In this document: one piece after another, positions 46,343 through 54,638 of the stretch
Position numbering within the stretch: position 1 is the stretch's first letter
Layout: the number at the start of each line of letters is the position of its first letter
NCBI RefSeq assembly: GCF_008017415.1
Contig: NZ_VRSV01000001.1
Coordinates: 1,736,001 to 1,800,000, forward strand
Length of the DNA: 64,000 nt
Source of the DNA: Microbacterium hatanonis
GTDB lineage: Bacteria; Actinomycetota; Actinomycetes; Actinomycetales; Microbacteriaceae
Direction of reading: 5' to 3'
Notes under the pieces: generated by a model
The model's input: the letters and a program-made list of their open reading frames with translations, nothing else
Databases searched by the model: none
Told to the model about the DNA's origin: nothing
Translations under genes and position numbers: made by a program

Positions 46343-49300
46343 TCAGCCGAGCGCCGTGAGGGTCAGCGTGCCGCGGTAGGTGCCGTCGGCGATCTCGACC
46401 GGCAGCTTGAACAGCAGGTCGGCGCCCAGCCGCGCCGAACCCGCTGCGTGCCCGGCGTCGGCCGAGCCGAGCGTGGCCGAGACGCCCAGTCCGGTACCGC
46501 CGTCGAGCGCGGGCGCCACGGCCGTCCCCGCACGCGCACCGGCGCCGGACTCCACGATCTTCGGGGTCCAGCCGAGGTGCTCGGCTCCGAACGTGCCGGC
46601 GGTGCCGGCGAAGTCGGTCACCTGACCCGACAGCGACCATGCTCCAGCCGAGCGACGGGTATCGGTCACGCGGATCGGATGGATCTCACCTGTCGCCTGG
46701 AAGTACCCCGGGCCCTGCACGGCCTCGCCCAGATCGACGGGGTCGTTCGATCCGTCGATGCTCCAGACGAACTCGCCCTCCGCGATCTGCGGCACCGCGA
46801 CCTGCACCTGCTGGGAGGCCTGCAGAGGGCCGGAAGCAACCGCTTCGTCCACCGCTCGGAGCACAGGGCGCCCCTTGTCGGCGTCGAACGCCCACACCTG
46901 TGAGAAGTCCCATCCGATGGCCTCGTACGTCGAGGCGGAGGCCAGCTCCTCCGCGGTGCGGTCGGCGCCGTTGCGGTTCCCCGCGGTGCCGCCGGTCACG
47001 GCAGCACCGTTGACACGGGCCGTCGCGAGCGACAGGTTGTCGCTGTAGGTGGGTACGCCGTTCTCGCGAGCGACGATGCGGGCCCGCGGAGCGTTGGCCG
47101 TAGTGACCTCTCCGCTGACGACGACGTTGCCGCGCACCTGCGTGCCCGAGTAGCCGTAGCCGCTGAGGATGCCGCCGTTCTGCACCTCGGCGCGCACGTC
47201 GGCGCCGACGACGTAGTTCTTCGTCAGCACGCCCGTGGCGGAGTTCCAGGCGACCAGGCCGCCGGTCTCCCAGTTCGACACGACCTTCGCGTCGACGGTG
47301 TAGCTCGAGCGCACCTCGCCGGTGTTCTCGGCGGCGATCGGCGCGGTACGCCACCCGCCCGTGACCTCGGCACCGCGGACGAAGACCTCGTCGATCAAGC
47401 CGGCGTTGGCGACCGCGACAACGGCGACGCGTGTCGTCTGCACGTAGGGCGCCGGCACCGTCGAGACCGGATCGACGAAGCCCAGCCGGCGGATCACGCC
47501 CGAGTTGTTGAGGATGAACGCCTTCGACGCGCTGCCCTCGACCTCGAGCCCGACGATCTTGTGCCCGTTGCCCTCGATCGTGCCGAGGAAGGACGGCACC
47601 GGGGTCCAGGGCTTCGTCAGGGTGATGTCGGCGGTGAGGGTGAAGGTGGCCATCGGATGCTGCGCGATGAGCGCGAGGTCGGCCTCGTCGTCGATCGTGT
47701 AACCGTTGGTCCCGCCCTCGCCGAGCGGGTTGTCGATCGCCTGGGTCGTGATGCGGGCGAGGAAGCCTCCGCCGTTGCGTACCGCTGCGGTGAGCGTCGA
47801 GGCGCTGTCGACCTGCGACACCGTGCGGCTCATCGCGGCGGACGCACTCTTGTCGGCGTAGACGTCGGCGTTGTACCTCGTGCCCGCGGGAAGGAAGTCG
47901 AGCGGGATCGAGATCTGGCCGGCAGCGTCCGCCCCCGCCGTCACGGCGATCCAGAACTCCCCGTCCGAGGTCTCACGCACGACCGCGGTGGTGGCACCGA
48001 TCGCGCTCTGCGGCAGCATCCGGCTCTGCTTCCATGTCGTGGGCAGGTTCGCGATGACATCGCCGACCAGGTCGTGGTACTGCCCGCCGGGGGCGAGGTG
48101 GTCGGGGCGCTCGGAGAGCTGCAGGTACGGCATCGAGTAGACGACCGTCGACGCGAGCTGGTGCGCCCAGGTGACGTTGCCGCCCGATCCCGACAGCAGG
48201 AAGGGCGTGTAGTCGGCGGTACCGGCGACCAGGCGCGTGAACGGCGCCAAGGTCTGCTGGTTCGCGCTGTAGCCCGACTGGAGGCCCTTGATCGCTTCGC
48301 GTCCGAGCTCGTTCGGGTAGGTGCGGTTCAGACCGGTCGGCTCGAGCGGGTTGTGGTAGATCACCATGAGCTGGCGGGCCGCGGAGTCGCGGGCGAAGTC
48401 GCGGAAGAAGTTGACCTTGGTCTCGGTCTCCTCGTTCGTGTGGTCGACCTTGGTGCCGGCGATCCCCGTCGCGCGCACGAGGTCGAGATAGGCCTCGCGC
48501 AGGTCGGGGTTCTGCAGGCTGACCTGCGGGTAGGGGCTCGCCGAGTCGTACACGACGCCGCCGGTGAACGTGCTGTCGACGCCCGCTGCCTTGTCGTAAT
48601 CGGTCCAGAGCCACACCGACACAGGGAACTCCTTCGCCCTCCCGCGCTCGACGAGGGCCGCGATGTTCGCGAAGCGCTGTGCCGTGGTCGAGCCCCACGA
48701 GGAGTGCGTGAGGTTGCCCTCGATGAGGATGCCGGGGATCCGGGCCTCGGATGCCGCGTCCAGGAGCGCCCGCATTCCGGCGACGCTCTGGTCGTTGGTC
48801 GTCAGTGTCGACCAGGCGTTCGTGCCCGGCTCGATCCAGCTCGTGTCGCCGCCCGGGAACACGGTCGTGTCGATCGGGGGGTTCACGGCGGTCACGATGT
48901 CGGAGTTGGTGAAGTCGGTCAGGTTGTCGGCGATCGTGATGACACGGAACGGCGAGTGCGGGCTCTCGGCCTTGACGGTGAACGTGCCCTGCCCGTTGTC
49001 GGTCGCCCAGTAGTAGGTCGAGATGACGCCGCCCCGGGTGGTCTTCAACGCGATCGCGGGCCAGTCGAGGATGTTCGCCTCGGTGATGTTCGCGAAGTGC
49101 CCGTCGGGGGTCTCCACCGTGGGCAGCACCGTGATGTCGCGGTCGCCCGCGGCGTCGAAGCTCGACCGGGAGAAGCTGTTCTGCAGGTCGTCGATCGTGC
49201 TCGCCGTCACCGCCTGGTAGGTCAGGGTCGACGCCGGGTCGAACGAGAACGCGGTGTCTTCGCGCGAGACGACCGTACCGACCAGCGACGGGTCGAGCAC

Positions 49301-50833
49301 GTAGCGGACGGCCACGCCGGTGTCGAACGCGCGCACCTCGACGGAGACGAGCGACCCGTCGCCCTTCCGCAGCGGGATCACGCTGGTGTTCCGGTGGTCG
49401 CGGCCGGTGTCGTTCAGGCCCATCAACGGGTACGACTCATCGGTCGTCGAGGTGGTGGCGGTGCCCAGAGAGACCCCCTGACCCCAGTCGACACCGTCGA
49501 CGACGAGGCCGAGGGCGGAGTCGCGGACGATCGTGCGACCGTCTTGCGTGACGGAGTAGGTGAGGTCTCCCGCGGCGTCGGTGCGCAGGGTCGCCACGGT
49601 CGCGCCGTCCGGGCTGGTCACGGCGGACGACGACGTCAGGTCGGTGACCGTCGGGGTCGGGGTCGAAATGGGCGTGGAAGTGGGTGTCGAGACGACGGGG
49701 GCCGCCTTCTCGGCGACTGCTCCGAGATGCGGGCGCAGCGTCGCCGCATCCATCCGCCAGATCGACCCGAAGTCCCAGCCGACCGCCTCGAACGTCGACT
49801 GCTGGGTCAGCTCGGCAGAGGTCTTCGACAGGCCCTGGCGATCGGCCGCGGTGCCCGTGACGGTGCCGCCCGCCGTGCCCGTGGTCAGACGGATCGAGTC
49901 GAGCGCGAGGTTGTCGGCATAGGTCGCGCCGCGGCTTCCGACACTGGTGTTGTTCTGACCGTTGATGCGACCGATGTTGTTCGCGGACTGACCCGACCCC
50001 TGGGTGACCGAACCGTCGAGGGCGACCGCACCGCGGATCGTGGCCGTGCTGTAGCTGTACCCGGCGATCATGCCGATGTTGCGCGTGGCGGTGGAGACCG
50101 TGCCGCTGACGTAGACGTTCATGATCTTCTCGGCGCCGGCATTGTCGTTGCGTGCGGTGATGCCGCCCGCCTCCCAGCCCGAGACGACCGACCCGCGGAA
50201 GTAGCTGTTCTGGATGATGCCGCCACCCATGTTGTCGGCGACGAGGCCGCCGGTGCGCCACCCGCCGTCCACCGAACCGAGCGCGTAGACCTGGTCGATG
50301 AGCCCGTAGTTGTGAGCGGCGACCGTCGCCTTCTTCGTGGCGGTCGTCTGCGACTCGGCCGCGCTGGTTCCCGTGATCGAGACCTGGCTGAAGCCGATCC
50401 GTTCGACCGTGCCGCGCTGCGCGTTGATGAGAGCCGCGGTCTTGTTGACGCCGTTGGACGCCTGGTAAGCCGCCGACGTCGAGTAGTCGATCGAGAGTCC
50501 GAAGACCGTGTGCCCGGCACCGTCGAGCACGCCGGCGAAGCTGTTGATCATCGGAACCGGAGCGGAGAGCGCGATGTCGGCGCCGAGCTCGTAGTGCGCG
50601 GCGGCGGCGGCTGTTCCGGCCGTGTCGGCGTTGACGTTCTGGATGAAGGTCGAGAACTCTGCCGCGTCGTCGATGACATAGGGGGCCTCGGCGGTTCCGG
50701 AGCCCTCGAGAGCGGATGCGGCGCCCCCGGCGAACGTCGCGACGAGTACGCCGGCGGCGACCACCGCAGCGGTGACACCTCCGCCGAGGAGGAGAGGAAG
50801 CCGGCGCTTCGGGGCGGCGAACAGAAGAGGCAT
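46343..50833 (-). CDS. Secreted multidomain glycoside hydrolase family 97 enzyme
   Basis: A 1496-residue secreted protein. A signal peptide (residues 1 to about 43, MPLLFAAPKRRLPLLLGGGV then a hydrophobic run ending GGAASA) precedes a GLUG-type beta-helix region (about 45-385), a Thr/Pro linker, the GH97 N-terminal beta-sandwich, the (beta/alpha)8 catalytic domain and its C-terminal domain (about 415-1070), a second GLUG-type region (about 1080-1330) and a C-terminal Ig/WxL-like domain ending GTYRGTLTLTALG. GTKVDHTN (Asp about 796) resembles the nucleophile motif of retaining, alpha-galactosidase-type GH97. Tyr/Trp-rich catalytic segments are kept. GGGAGA precedes ATG 50833. Substrate unknown. 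Confidence 0.85.
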   Translation of the reverse strand: MPLLFAAPKRRLPLLLGGGVTAAVVAAGVLVATFAGGAASALEGSGTAEAPYVIDDAAEFSTFIQNVNADTAGTAAAAAHYELGADIALSAPVPMINSFAGVLDGAGHTVFGLSIDYSTSAAYQASNGVNKTAALINAQRGTVERIGFSQVSITGTSAAESQTTATKKATVAAHNYGLIDQVYALGSVDGGWRTGGLVADNMGGGIIQNSYFRGSVVSGWEAGGITARNDNAGAEKIMNVYVSGTVSTATRNIGMIAGYSYSTATIRGAVALDGSVTQGSGQSANNIGRINGQNNTSVGSRGATYADNLALDSIRLTTGTAGGTVTGTAADRQGLSKTSAELTQQSTFEAVGWDFGSIWRMDAATLRPHLGAVAEKAAPVVSTPTSTPISTPTPTVTDLTSSSAVTSPDGATVATLRTDAAGDLTYSVTQDGRTIVRDSALGLVVDGVDWGQGVSLGTATTSTTDESYPLMGLNDTGRDHRNTSVIPLRKGDGSLVSVEVRAFDTGVAVRYVLDPSLVGTVVSREDTAFSFDPASTLTYQAVTASTIDDLQNSFSRSSFDAAGDRDITVLPTVETPDGHFANITEANILDWPAIALKTTRGGVISTYYWATDNGQGTFTVKAESPHSPFRVITIADNLTDFTNSDIVTAVNPPIDTTVFPGGDTSWIEPGTNAWSTLTTNDQSVAGMRALLDAASEARIPGILIEGNLTHSSWGSTTAQRFANIAALVERGRAKEFPVSVWLWTDYDKAAGVDSTFTGGVVYDSASPYPQVSLQNPDLREAYLDLVRATGIAGTKVDHTNEETETKVNFFRDFARDSAARQLMVIYHNPLEPTGLNRTYPNELGREAIKGLQSGYSANQQTLAPFTRLVAGTADYTPFLLSGSGGNVTWAHQLASTVVYSMPYLQLSERPDHLAPGGQYHDLVGDVIANLPTTWKQSRMLPQSAIGATTAVVRETSDGEFWIAVTAGADAAGQISIPLDFLPAGTRYNADVYADKSASAAMSRTVSQVDSASTLTAAVRNGGGFLARITTQAIDNPLGEGGTNGYTIDDEADLALIAQHPMATFTLTADITLTKPWTPVPSFLGTIEGNGHKIVGLEVEGSASKAFILNNSGVIRRLGFVDPVSTVPAPYVQTTRVAVVAVANAGLIDEVFVRGAEVTGGWRTAPIAAENTGEVRSSYTVDAKVVSNWETGGLVAWNSATGVLTKNYVVGADVRAEVQNGGILSGYGYSGTQVRGNVVVSGEVTTANAPRARIVARENGVPTYSDNLSLATARVNGAAVTGGTAGNRNGADRTAEELASASTYEAIGWDFSQVWAFDADKGRPVLRAVDEAVASGPLQASQQVQVAVPQIAEGEFVWSIDGSNDPVDLGEAVQGPGYFQATGEIHPIRVTDTRRSAGAWSLSGQVTDFAGTAGTFGAEHLGWTPKIVESGAGARAGTAVAPALDGGTGLGVSATLGSADAGHAAGSARLGADLLFKLPVEIADGTYRGTLTLTALG

Positions 50834-50988
50834 GGTTCTCCCTGGCTGGCGGGCGTGCGCGCGCGGCGCGTCCGCGGGGACGATGGGTTCGGGTACCGTC
50901 ACCGTCCCGCGGCCCGAAGAACGCGGGATGTGCACGACGGTGAACGAGACATCGCGCGCGGACGAACACTCCGCGTGCCCTCTCGCGC

Positions 50989-51046
50989 TGAGGTGCCGCG
51001 ACTCGGGATCACCGCGCGGCGTGAGACCCCGATTCGCGGCACCTCA
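50989..51046. repeat. Palindrome P5 downstream of the ABC transporter gene
   Basis: Arms 50989-51008 and 51027-51046 match at 18 of 20 positions. Related to P4 and in the same orientation. The shared left flank GCCCTCTCGCGCTGA (50977-50991) is identical to the last codons and stop of the DUF559 remnant, although no such gene is left here. The ABC transporter stop lies 11 nt beyond. Confidence 0.88.
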
Positions 51047-51056
51047 CGCGCTCGGC

Positions 51057-52943
51057 TCAGCCGGCCGTCTGCTCCTCGGTCAGCACGCGGGTGGCTGCCA
51101 GCTGCTCGGCTGCGAGGCTGGCGTACAGGCCGCCCGCGGCGAGGAGCTGCGAGTGGGTGCCCGATTCCACGATCCGTCCGTCGTCGACCACGTGGATCAC
51201 GTCGGCGCCGATCACCGTCGACAGGCGGTGGGCGACGGTGAGCGTCGTGCGACCACGGGCCGCCGCATCCAGCGCCTCTTGAACGATGCGCTCCGAGACG
51301 GTGTCGAGCGCGCTCGTGGCCTCGTCGAGGAGGAGCACCGGCGGATCCTTCAGCAGCACGCGCGCGATCGCGATGCGCTGCTTCTCTCCGCCCGACAGCC
51401 GGTAGCCGCGCTCCCCGACCACCGTGTCGTACCCCTTCTCGAACCCGGCGATCACGTGGTGGATGTTCGCCGACCGACAGGCGGCCTCGAGCTCGGCATC
51501 GGTCGCGTCGGGCCGGGCGTAGCGGAGGTTCTCGCGGATCGTCGAATGGAAGAGGTAGGTCTCCTGCGACACGATCCCGATCTGGTCGATCACCGACTCG
51601 GCGCGCAGGTCGCGCACGTCGGCGCCGGCGAACACCACCGCGCCCCCGGTCGCCTCGTACATGCGCGGTGCGAGGTAGAGGATCGTCGTCTTCCCCGCCC
51701 CCGACGGGCCTACGAACGCGACGTGGCGCCCGGGCTCGGCCACGAACGATACCCCGTCGAGCGTGGGACGCGCGGACTCCGCGGCGTCGGGGTAGCGGAA
51801 CTGCACGTCGCGGAACTCGAGCCGCCCCAGCGGCCCCGCGGCCTGCGTCACATCGATCGCGTCGGGCTTGTCGGTGATCGCGGGAACCAGGTCGAGGTAC
51901 TCGAAGATGCGCGCGAACAACGCCGCCGACGTCTGGAGGTCGAGGGCCACGCGCATGAGTCCCATCAGCGGCATGAGAAGTCGCGCCTGCACGGTGGTGA
52001 AGGCGACGATCGTTCCCGCCGTGACCGTCCCGCCGTCGCCACCCGTGACGAGGAACCCCGCCACTAGGTAGATCACGGCGGGCACGCTCGCCATCAGCAC
52101 CTGCACCACGGCGAAGAATCCCTGGCCGCTCATCGCACGGCGCACCTGCAGACGCACCTGGTTGGTGTTCTCGTTGGCGAACCGCCCCGACTCGGCGCGC
52201 TGCCGGTTGAACGACTTCGACAGCAGGATGCCCGAGACGCTGAGCGTCTCCTGCGTGATGGAGGTGAGCTCCGACAGCGACTCCTGGGTCTCGCCCGCGA
52301 TGCGCGCCCGCACCTGGCCGACCCGGCGCTGCACCAGCACAAGGATCGGCATCATCACCACGGCGATGAGGGTCAGCCGCCAGTCGATGAGCACCATCGC
52401 CACGAGCGAGGCGACGACGGTGACGGTGTTGCCCAGGATGCTGGTGACCGTGTTCGTGAGTACGCCGGAGACGCCGCCGACGTCGTTCTGGAGCCGTGAC
52501 TGGATGACCCCGGTCTTGGTGCGGGTGAAGAAGCCGAGCTCCATCGCCTGCAGGTGGTCGAAGAGCCGCAGGCGCAGGTCTCCTGTCACCGCGTTGCCCA
52601 CGGTGGCGGTGAGCCAGGTCTGACCGACGCCGAGCGCCGCCGACAGGAGGAAGAACGCGATCATCAGCACCACGAGCCGCACGAGCACCGGGATGTCCGG
52701 CGGCCCTCCGGCGACCGGGAACAGCCCGTCGTCGAAGATGCGCTGCACGAGAAGCGGCGGCACGACCGCCACGGCGGCACCGAGGACGACCAGGAGCGCG
52801 GTGATCGCGATGCGCCACCGGTAGGGACGGAAGAGCGCGACCACCCGCCTGCCGAGATTCGCCACCCGCGGGGCGTCGGCGTTGCGCTTGCGCTGCGCCT
52901 CGATGTCGACGCCGCGGAATCCGACGCCGCCTGCCATGCTCAT
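51057..52943 (-). CDS. ABC exporter, fused permease and ATPase
   Basis: A 628-residue half-transporter with an ABC type I exporter membrane domain (six helices, about residues 40-340) and a C-terminal ATPase: Walker A GPSGAGKTT (about 418), Q-loop VSQETYLFHSTIREN, signature LSGGEKQR (about 519), Walker B VLLLDEATSALD (about 540) and H-loop VAHRLSTV. It works as a homodimer or with an unlinked partner. Likely substrates are lipids or drugs, but none can be named. The start at ATG 52943 is supported by TAGGCT 7 nt upstream. ATG 52937 is an alternative. Confidence 0.92.
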   Translation of the reverse strand: MSMAGGVGFRGVDIEAQRKRNADAPRVANLGRRVVALFRPYRWRIAITALLVVLGAAVAVVPPLLVQRIFDDGLFPVAGGPPDIPVLVRLVVLMIAFFLLSAALGVGQTWLTATVGNAVTGDLRLRLFDHLQAMELGFFTRTKTGVIQSRLQNDVGGVSGVLTNTVTSILGNTVTVVASLVAMVLIDWRLTLIAVVMMPILVLVQRRVGQVRARIAGETQESLSELTSITQETLSVSGILLSKSFNRQRAESGRFANENTNQVRLQVRRAMSGQGFFAVVQVLMASVPAVIYLVAGFLVTGGDGGTVTAGTIVAFTTVQARLLMPLMGLMRVALDLQTSAALFARIFEYLDLVPAITDKPDAIDVTQAAGPLGRLEFRDVQFRYPDAAESARPTLDGVSFVAEPGRHVAFVGPSGAGKTTILYLAPRMYEATGGAVVFAGADVRDLRAESVIDQIGIVSQETYLFHSTIRENLRYARPDATDAELEAACRSANIHHVIAGFEKGYDTVVGERGYRLSGGEKQRIAIARVLLKDPPVLLLDEATSALDTVSERIVQEALDAAARGRTTLTVAHRLSTVIGADVIHVVDDGRIVESGTHSQLLAAGGLYASLAAEQLAATRVLTEEQTAG

Positions 52944-52950
52944 GCCGGTC

Positions 52951-52956
52951 AGCCTA
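52951..52956 (-). promoter_or_regulatory. -10 hexamer of leaderless ABC exporter gene
   Basis: TAGGCT on the minus strand, 7 nt before ATG 52943. Confidence 0.5.
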
Positions 52957-53107
52957 CGTCCGCCCGTCGACACGGGGGGCGGGATGCTGCGGACGCTGGA
53001 GATTGTTCGCCATCGAGGGAATTTCGTGTCGGGGGTCCGCGTTACCGTGTTCGTGCCACCCGGTCCGGTGGCGACCAGCGCCCCGATTGCACGATGAGGA
53101 GCCACCT

Positions 53108-54601
53108 ATGGCCGCCCCCGCCACCGACAGCATCCGACAGCCCCAGTCCGTCACGTCCGCATCGGGCGTCTCCCCCGAGCAGAGCCGGGTGATCTGGCTT
53201 CTCCTGGTCGCCGCGTTCGTGGCGATCCTCAACGAGACGACGATGGGCGTCGCGATCCCCGCGCTCATCGAAGACCTCGGCATCACGGCCGTCGCCGCGC
53301 AGTGGCTGACGACCGCGTTCATGCTGACCATGGCCGTGATCATCCCCATCAGCGGCTTCCTCCTGCGTCGGTTCAGCACGCGGCAGATGTTCATCGCCGC
53401 GATGTCCCTCTTCTCCGCGGGAACGCTCGTCGCCTTCCTCTCGGTCGGCTTCCCCATGCTGCTCGCCGCCCGTGTCATCCAGGCCTCGGGTACGGCCATC
53501 ATGATGCCGTTGCTGATGACCACCCTCATGACGGTCGTGCCTCCGCACCTGCGCGGCCGCATGATGGGCCGGGTCAGCATCGTCATCTCTCTCGCGCCCG
53601 CGATCGGCCCGACCGTGTCGGGCTTCATCGTCGACACCATCGGCTGGCACTGGAACTTCGGACTCGTGCTCCCCATCGCCCTCGTCTCGCTCGCCATCGG
53701 CGCGAAGTGGATCCGCAACATCTCCGAGACCGAGCACAACCGCATCGACGTGCTCTCGGTGATCCTCTCCGCGATCGGCTTCGGCGGGGTCGTCTTCGGC
53801 CTGAGCCAGCTCGGCGGCCACGGTGAGGCGGATGCGGCGAGCGAACCCTCTTCTCCGCTGCTGCTCATCGTCGCCCTCGTCGGTGGCGCCGTCGCGCTCG
53901 TGCTCTTCGGCTGGCGGCAGCTGCGCCTCCAGCGCACCGACGACGCGCTGCTCGACCTGCGAGTGTTCCGGGTGCGCAACTTCTCGCTCGCCGTCGCCCA
54001 GCTCGGCGTCATGTCGCTCGCCTTCTTCGGCACGATCACGCTCCTCCCGCTCTACCTGCAGCAGGGGCTCGGACTCAATGCCGCCGAGAGCGGGTTGGTG
54101 CTTCTCCCGGGTGCGCTCGCGATGGGTCTCGCAGGTCCCGTCATCGGCCGCATCTACGACCGCCGCGGCACGAAGGTGCTGCTCGTTCCCGGCGCCGTCC
54201 TGGTGAGCGCGATGCTCTGGGCCTACGCCCTGCTCGCCACGACCACGACGCCGATCTGGCTGATCGTCGTCATGCAGACGCTGCTCTCGCTGGGCCTGGC
54301 TCTCTCCTTCACCCCGCTGATCACCGCCTCGCTCGGGTCGCTGCAGCCTCGTCAGTACTCGTACGGATCCGCCATCGTCAACACGCTCCAGCAGGTCGCG
54401 GGCGCGGCGGGCATCTCGATCCTCATCACGACCATGGCCTCCGTCATGGGTGCGTCGACCGAGACCGCCGCGGCCGCCGAGGCGGCGGGCGCGCGAGGCG
54501 CATTCCTCGTCGCCGCGATCATCTCGCTGCCGCTCCTCGTCGGTGCGTTCCTCGTCAAGAAGCCGGCCGACGCCCCCGCGGAACTGCCGCTCGCACACTG
54601 A
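53108..54601 (+). CDS. MFS multidrug-type exporter (DHA2 family)
   Basis: A 497-residue transporter with 14 predicted helices, the DHA2 size class. It has VAILNETTMGVAIPALIEDL in helix 1, the loop 2-3 motif GFLLRRFSTRQMF, and motif C-like SIVISLAPAIGPTVSGFIVD in helix 5, which marks proton-driven exporters. Substrate unknown; EmrB/LfrA-like drug export is the usual annotation. GAGGAG is 7 nt before ATG 53108. It is divergent from the ABC exporter, with a 164-nt gap. TACCGT at 53043-53048 could be a -10 element. Confidence 0.92.
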   Translation: MAAPATDSIRQPQSVTSASGVSPEQSRVIWLLLVAAFVAILNETTMGVAIPALIEDLGITAVAAQWLTTAFMLTMAVIIPISGFLLRRFSTRQMFIAAMSLFSAGTLVAFLSVGFPMLLAARVIQASGTAIMMPLLMTTLMTVVPPHLRGRMMGRVSIVISLAPAIGPTVSGFIVDTIGWHWNFGLVLPIALVSLAIGAKWIRNISETEHNRIDVLSVILSAIGFGGVVFGLSQLGGHGEADAASEPSSPLLLIVALVGGAVALVLFGWRQLRLQRTDDALLDLRVFRVRNFSLAVAQLGVMSLAFFGTITLLPLYLQQGLGLNAAESGLVLLPGALAMGLAGPVIGRIYDRRGTKVLLVPGAVLVSAMLWAYALLATTTTPIWLIVVMQTLLSLGLALSFTPLITASLGSLQPRQYSYGSAIVNTLQQVAGAAGISILITTMASVMGASTETAAAAEAAGARGAFLVAAIISLPLLVGAFLVKKPADAPAELPLAH

Positions 54602-54626
54602 CGGCCCTCAGCGCCCTCGGGCTCGG

Positions 54627-54632
54627 TAGCCT
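54627..54632 (+). promoter_or_regulatory. -10 hexamer of leaderless reductase gene
   Basis: TAGCCT, then 6 nt, then GTG 54639. Confidence 0.6.
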
Positions 54633-54638
54633 GGCCTC

